From Patulibacter sp. (GTDB taxonomy: Bacteria; Actinomycetota; Thermoleophilia; Solirubrobacterales; Solirubrobacteraceae): a stretch of DNA of 5,517 nt. The translations under genes and the position numbers were made by a program. The stretch is from positions 1 through 5,517 of the forward strand of contig JAVHXX010000321.1 of the NCBI GenBank assembly GCA_031119595.1, in the 5' to 3' direction. Below are positions 5,140 through 5,517 of this stretch, one piece after another (positions within the stretch are counted from its first letter, which is position 1; each line of letters starts with the position of its first letter). Under the pieces are notes generated by a model that did no database searches, was not told where the DNA came from, and worked only from the letters and a program-made list of their open reading frames with translations.

Positions 5140-5310
5140 TCAGCTCCCCTCGACGAGGTCGAAGTCGACCTTGTCGCGGACGCCGCAGTCCGGGCAGCTC
5201 CAGTCGTCCGGCACGTCGGCGAAGGGCGTGCCGGGCGGGAACCCCTCACGCGGGTTGCCGGCGGCTTCGTCGTAGGTGTACCCGCACTCGGGGCAAGCGT
5301 AGGCGGCCAT
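5140..5310 (-). CDS. rubA: Rubredoxin, electron carrier of the alkane hydroxylase (AlkG1/RubA-like)
   Basis: 56 residues. One Fe atom is held by two CXXCG motifs, CPECG (6-10) and CPDCG (39-43). The usual aromatic and acidic core is visible: YTYDEAAGNPREGFPPGTPF (11-30), then DVPDDWSCP. In alkane oxidation rubredoxin carries electrons from a rubredoxin reductase to AlkB. After the second CXXCG the sequence reads VRDKVDF, one residue longer than the VGKLDF-type spacing of AlkG2 rubredoxins. The extra Arg is, from memory, the AlkG1 hallmark. I chose ATG 5310 because AGGA lies upstream and the protein then starts MAAYACPECG, as in related RubA proteins. An in-frame ATG at 5343 overlaps the alkB stop as ATGA and would add 11 residues (MNPSLPTTRTT). 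It lies 29 bp after alkB and 8 bp before the TetR gene. Confidence 0.93.
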   Translation of the reverse strand: MAAYACPECGYTYDEAAGNPREGFPPGTPFADVPDDWSCPDCGVRDKVDFDLVEGS

Positions 5311-5339
5311 GGTCGTCCTGGTCGTGGGAAGGGAGGGGT

Positions 5340-5517
5340 TCATCGTGCACTGCCGGCCGGCGTCAGGCCCTGCGGGCCACCGGTGCCGCCGGAGCCCCAA
5401 CGGCGCAGGATGCGCTTGCGGGCCCGCGGATGGATGTTGGCGAGGGTGACGTCGCCGGCATAGTGGTCGACGACGCGACGGTCCATGACGACCTTCCACA
5501 GGGGCGGCAGGTAGGCG
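5340..5517 (-). CDS. alkB: Alkane 1-monooxygenase, C-terminal end (cut by window edge)
   Basis: Only the last 58 codons and the stop are inside the window. They include YLPPLWKVVMDRRVVDHYAG (2-21) and DVTLANIHPRARKR, closely matching the conserved C-terminal region of membrane di-iron alkane hydroxylases of the AlkB family. These insert one oxygen atom at the terminal carbon of n-alkanes. The histidine boxes that bind the two irons lie upstream, outside the window. The tail after NIHPRARKRILRR is a short Gly/Pro-rich segment ending in AGSAR. There is no fused C-terminal rubredoxin domain, as some actinobacterial AlkW proteins have. The stop TGA (5342-5340) overlaps an ATG in the rubredoxin frame. 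Identification is strong despite the fragment because the rubredoxin and TetR genes follow in the standard order. Confidence 0.88.
   Translation of the reverse strand, partial: AYLPPLWKVVMDRRVVDHYAGDVTLANIHPRARKRILRRWGSGGTGGPQGLTPAGSAR

Noticed and set aside
5140..5499. 119-codon form of the rubredoxin frame
   Set aside because: The extra N-terminal part is Arg/Pro-rich and overlaps the conserved alkB C-terminus in another frame. Rubredoxins of this type are about 55-65 residues.
1..5517. CRISPR array, tRNA, rRNA, insertion sequence or defence system
   Set aside because: No regularly spaced direct repeats, cloverleaf or rRNA sequence, transposase motif or terminal inverted repeats were seen. 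The helicase stands alone with no defence partner visible.

Overview
The window is very GC-rich, with strong G/C bias at third codon positions. Two genes begin with GTG and have no ribosome-binding site. Together with an alkB-rubredoxin-TetR cluster and a RecQ-like helicase whose Walker A reads RTGWGKS, this points to an actinobacterium. The genus cannot be set from this window. A membrane-anchored HD-GYP protein would also fit deeper actinobacterial lineages such as Thermoleophilia, but that is a guess.

Layout. Positions 1-1009 (minus) hold the N-terminal 336 codons of a RecQ-family DNA helicase, cut off by the window edge at motif V. Positions 1010-1282 separate it from a divergent gene and may hold a 50-codon ORF. 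Positions 1283-2677 (plus) encode a 464-residue protein with an N-terminal membrane region and a C-terminal HD-GYP domain, a predicted c-di-GMP phosphodiesterase. Positions 2678-2967 are a gene-poor leader rich in inverted repeats. It holds a 12-codon ORF behind a near-perfect Shine-Dalgarno, an imperfect 27-bp palindrome and a plausible promoter. Positions 2968-4224 (plus) encode a 418-residue major facilitator superfamily (MFS) transporter. Positions 4225-4516 lie between convergent genes and hold hairpins, micro-ORFs and a textbook intrinsic terminator at 4447-4475.

From 5517 down to 4517 (minus) runs one compact operon: the last 58 codons of an alkane 1-monooxygenase (alkB), a 56-residue rubredoxin (rubA) and a TetR-family regulator. 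The three genes sit 29 and 8 bp apart. Together they form an n-alkane hydroxylation module: AlkB hydroxylates the terminal carbon, rubredoxin passes it electrons, and the TetR protein probably controls the operon. The rubredoxin has one extra residue (Arg) after its second Cys pair. That resembles the AlkG1/RubA type rather than the electron-transfer-competent AlkG2/RubB type, and no second rubredoxin lies between it and the TetR gene.

The helicase, HD-GYP protein and transporter look like unrelated neighbours rather than parts of one system. I see no CRISPR array, tRNA, rRNA, insertion sequence or defence locus. The least explained DNA is the leader upstream of the transporter and the non-coding stretch that ends in the intrinsic terminator.
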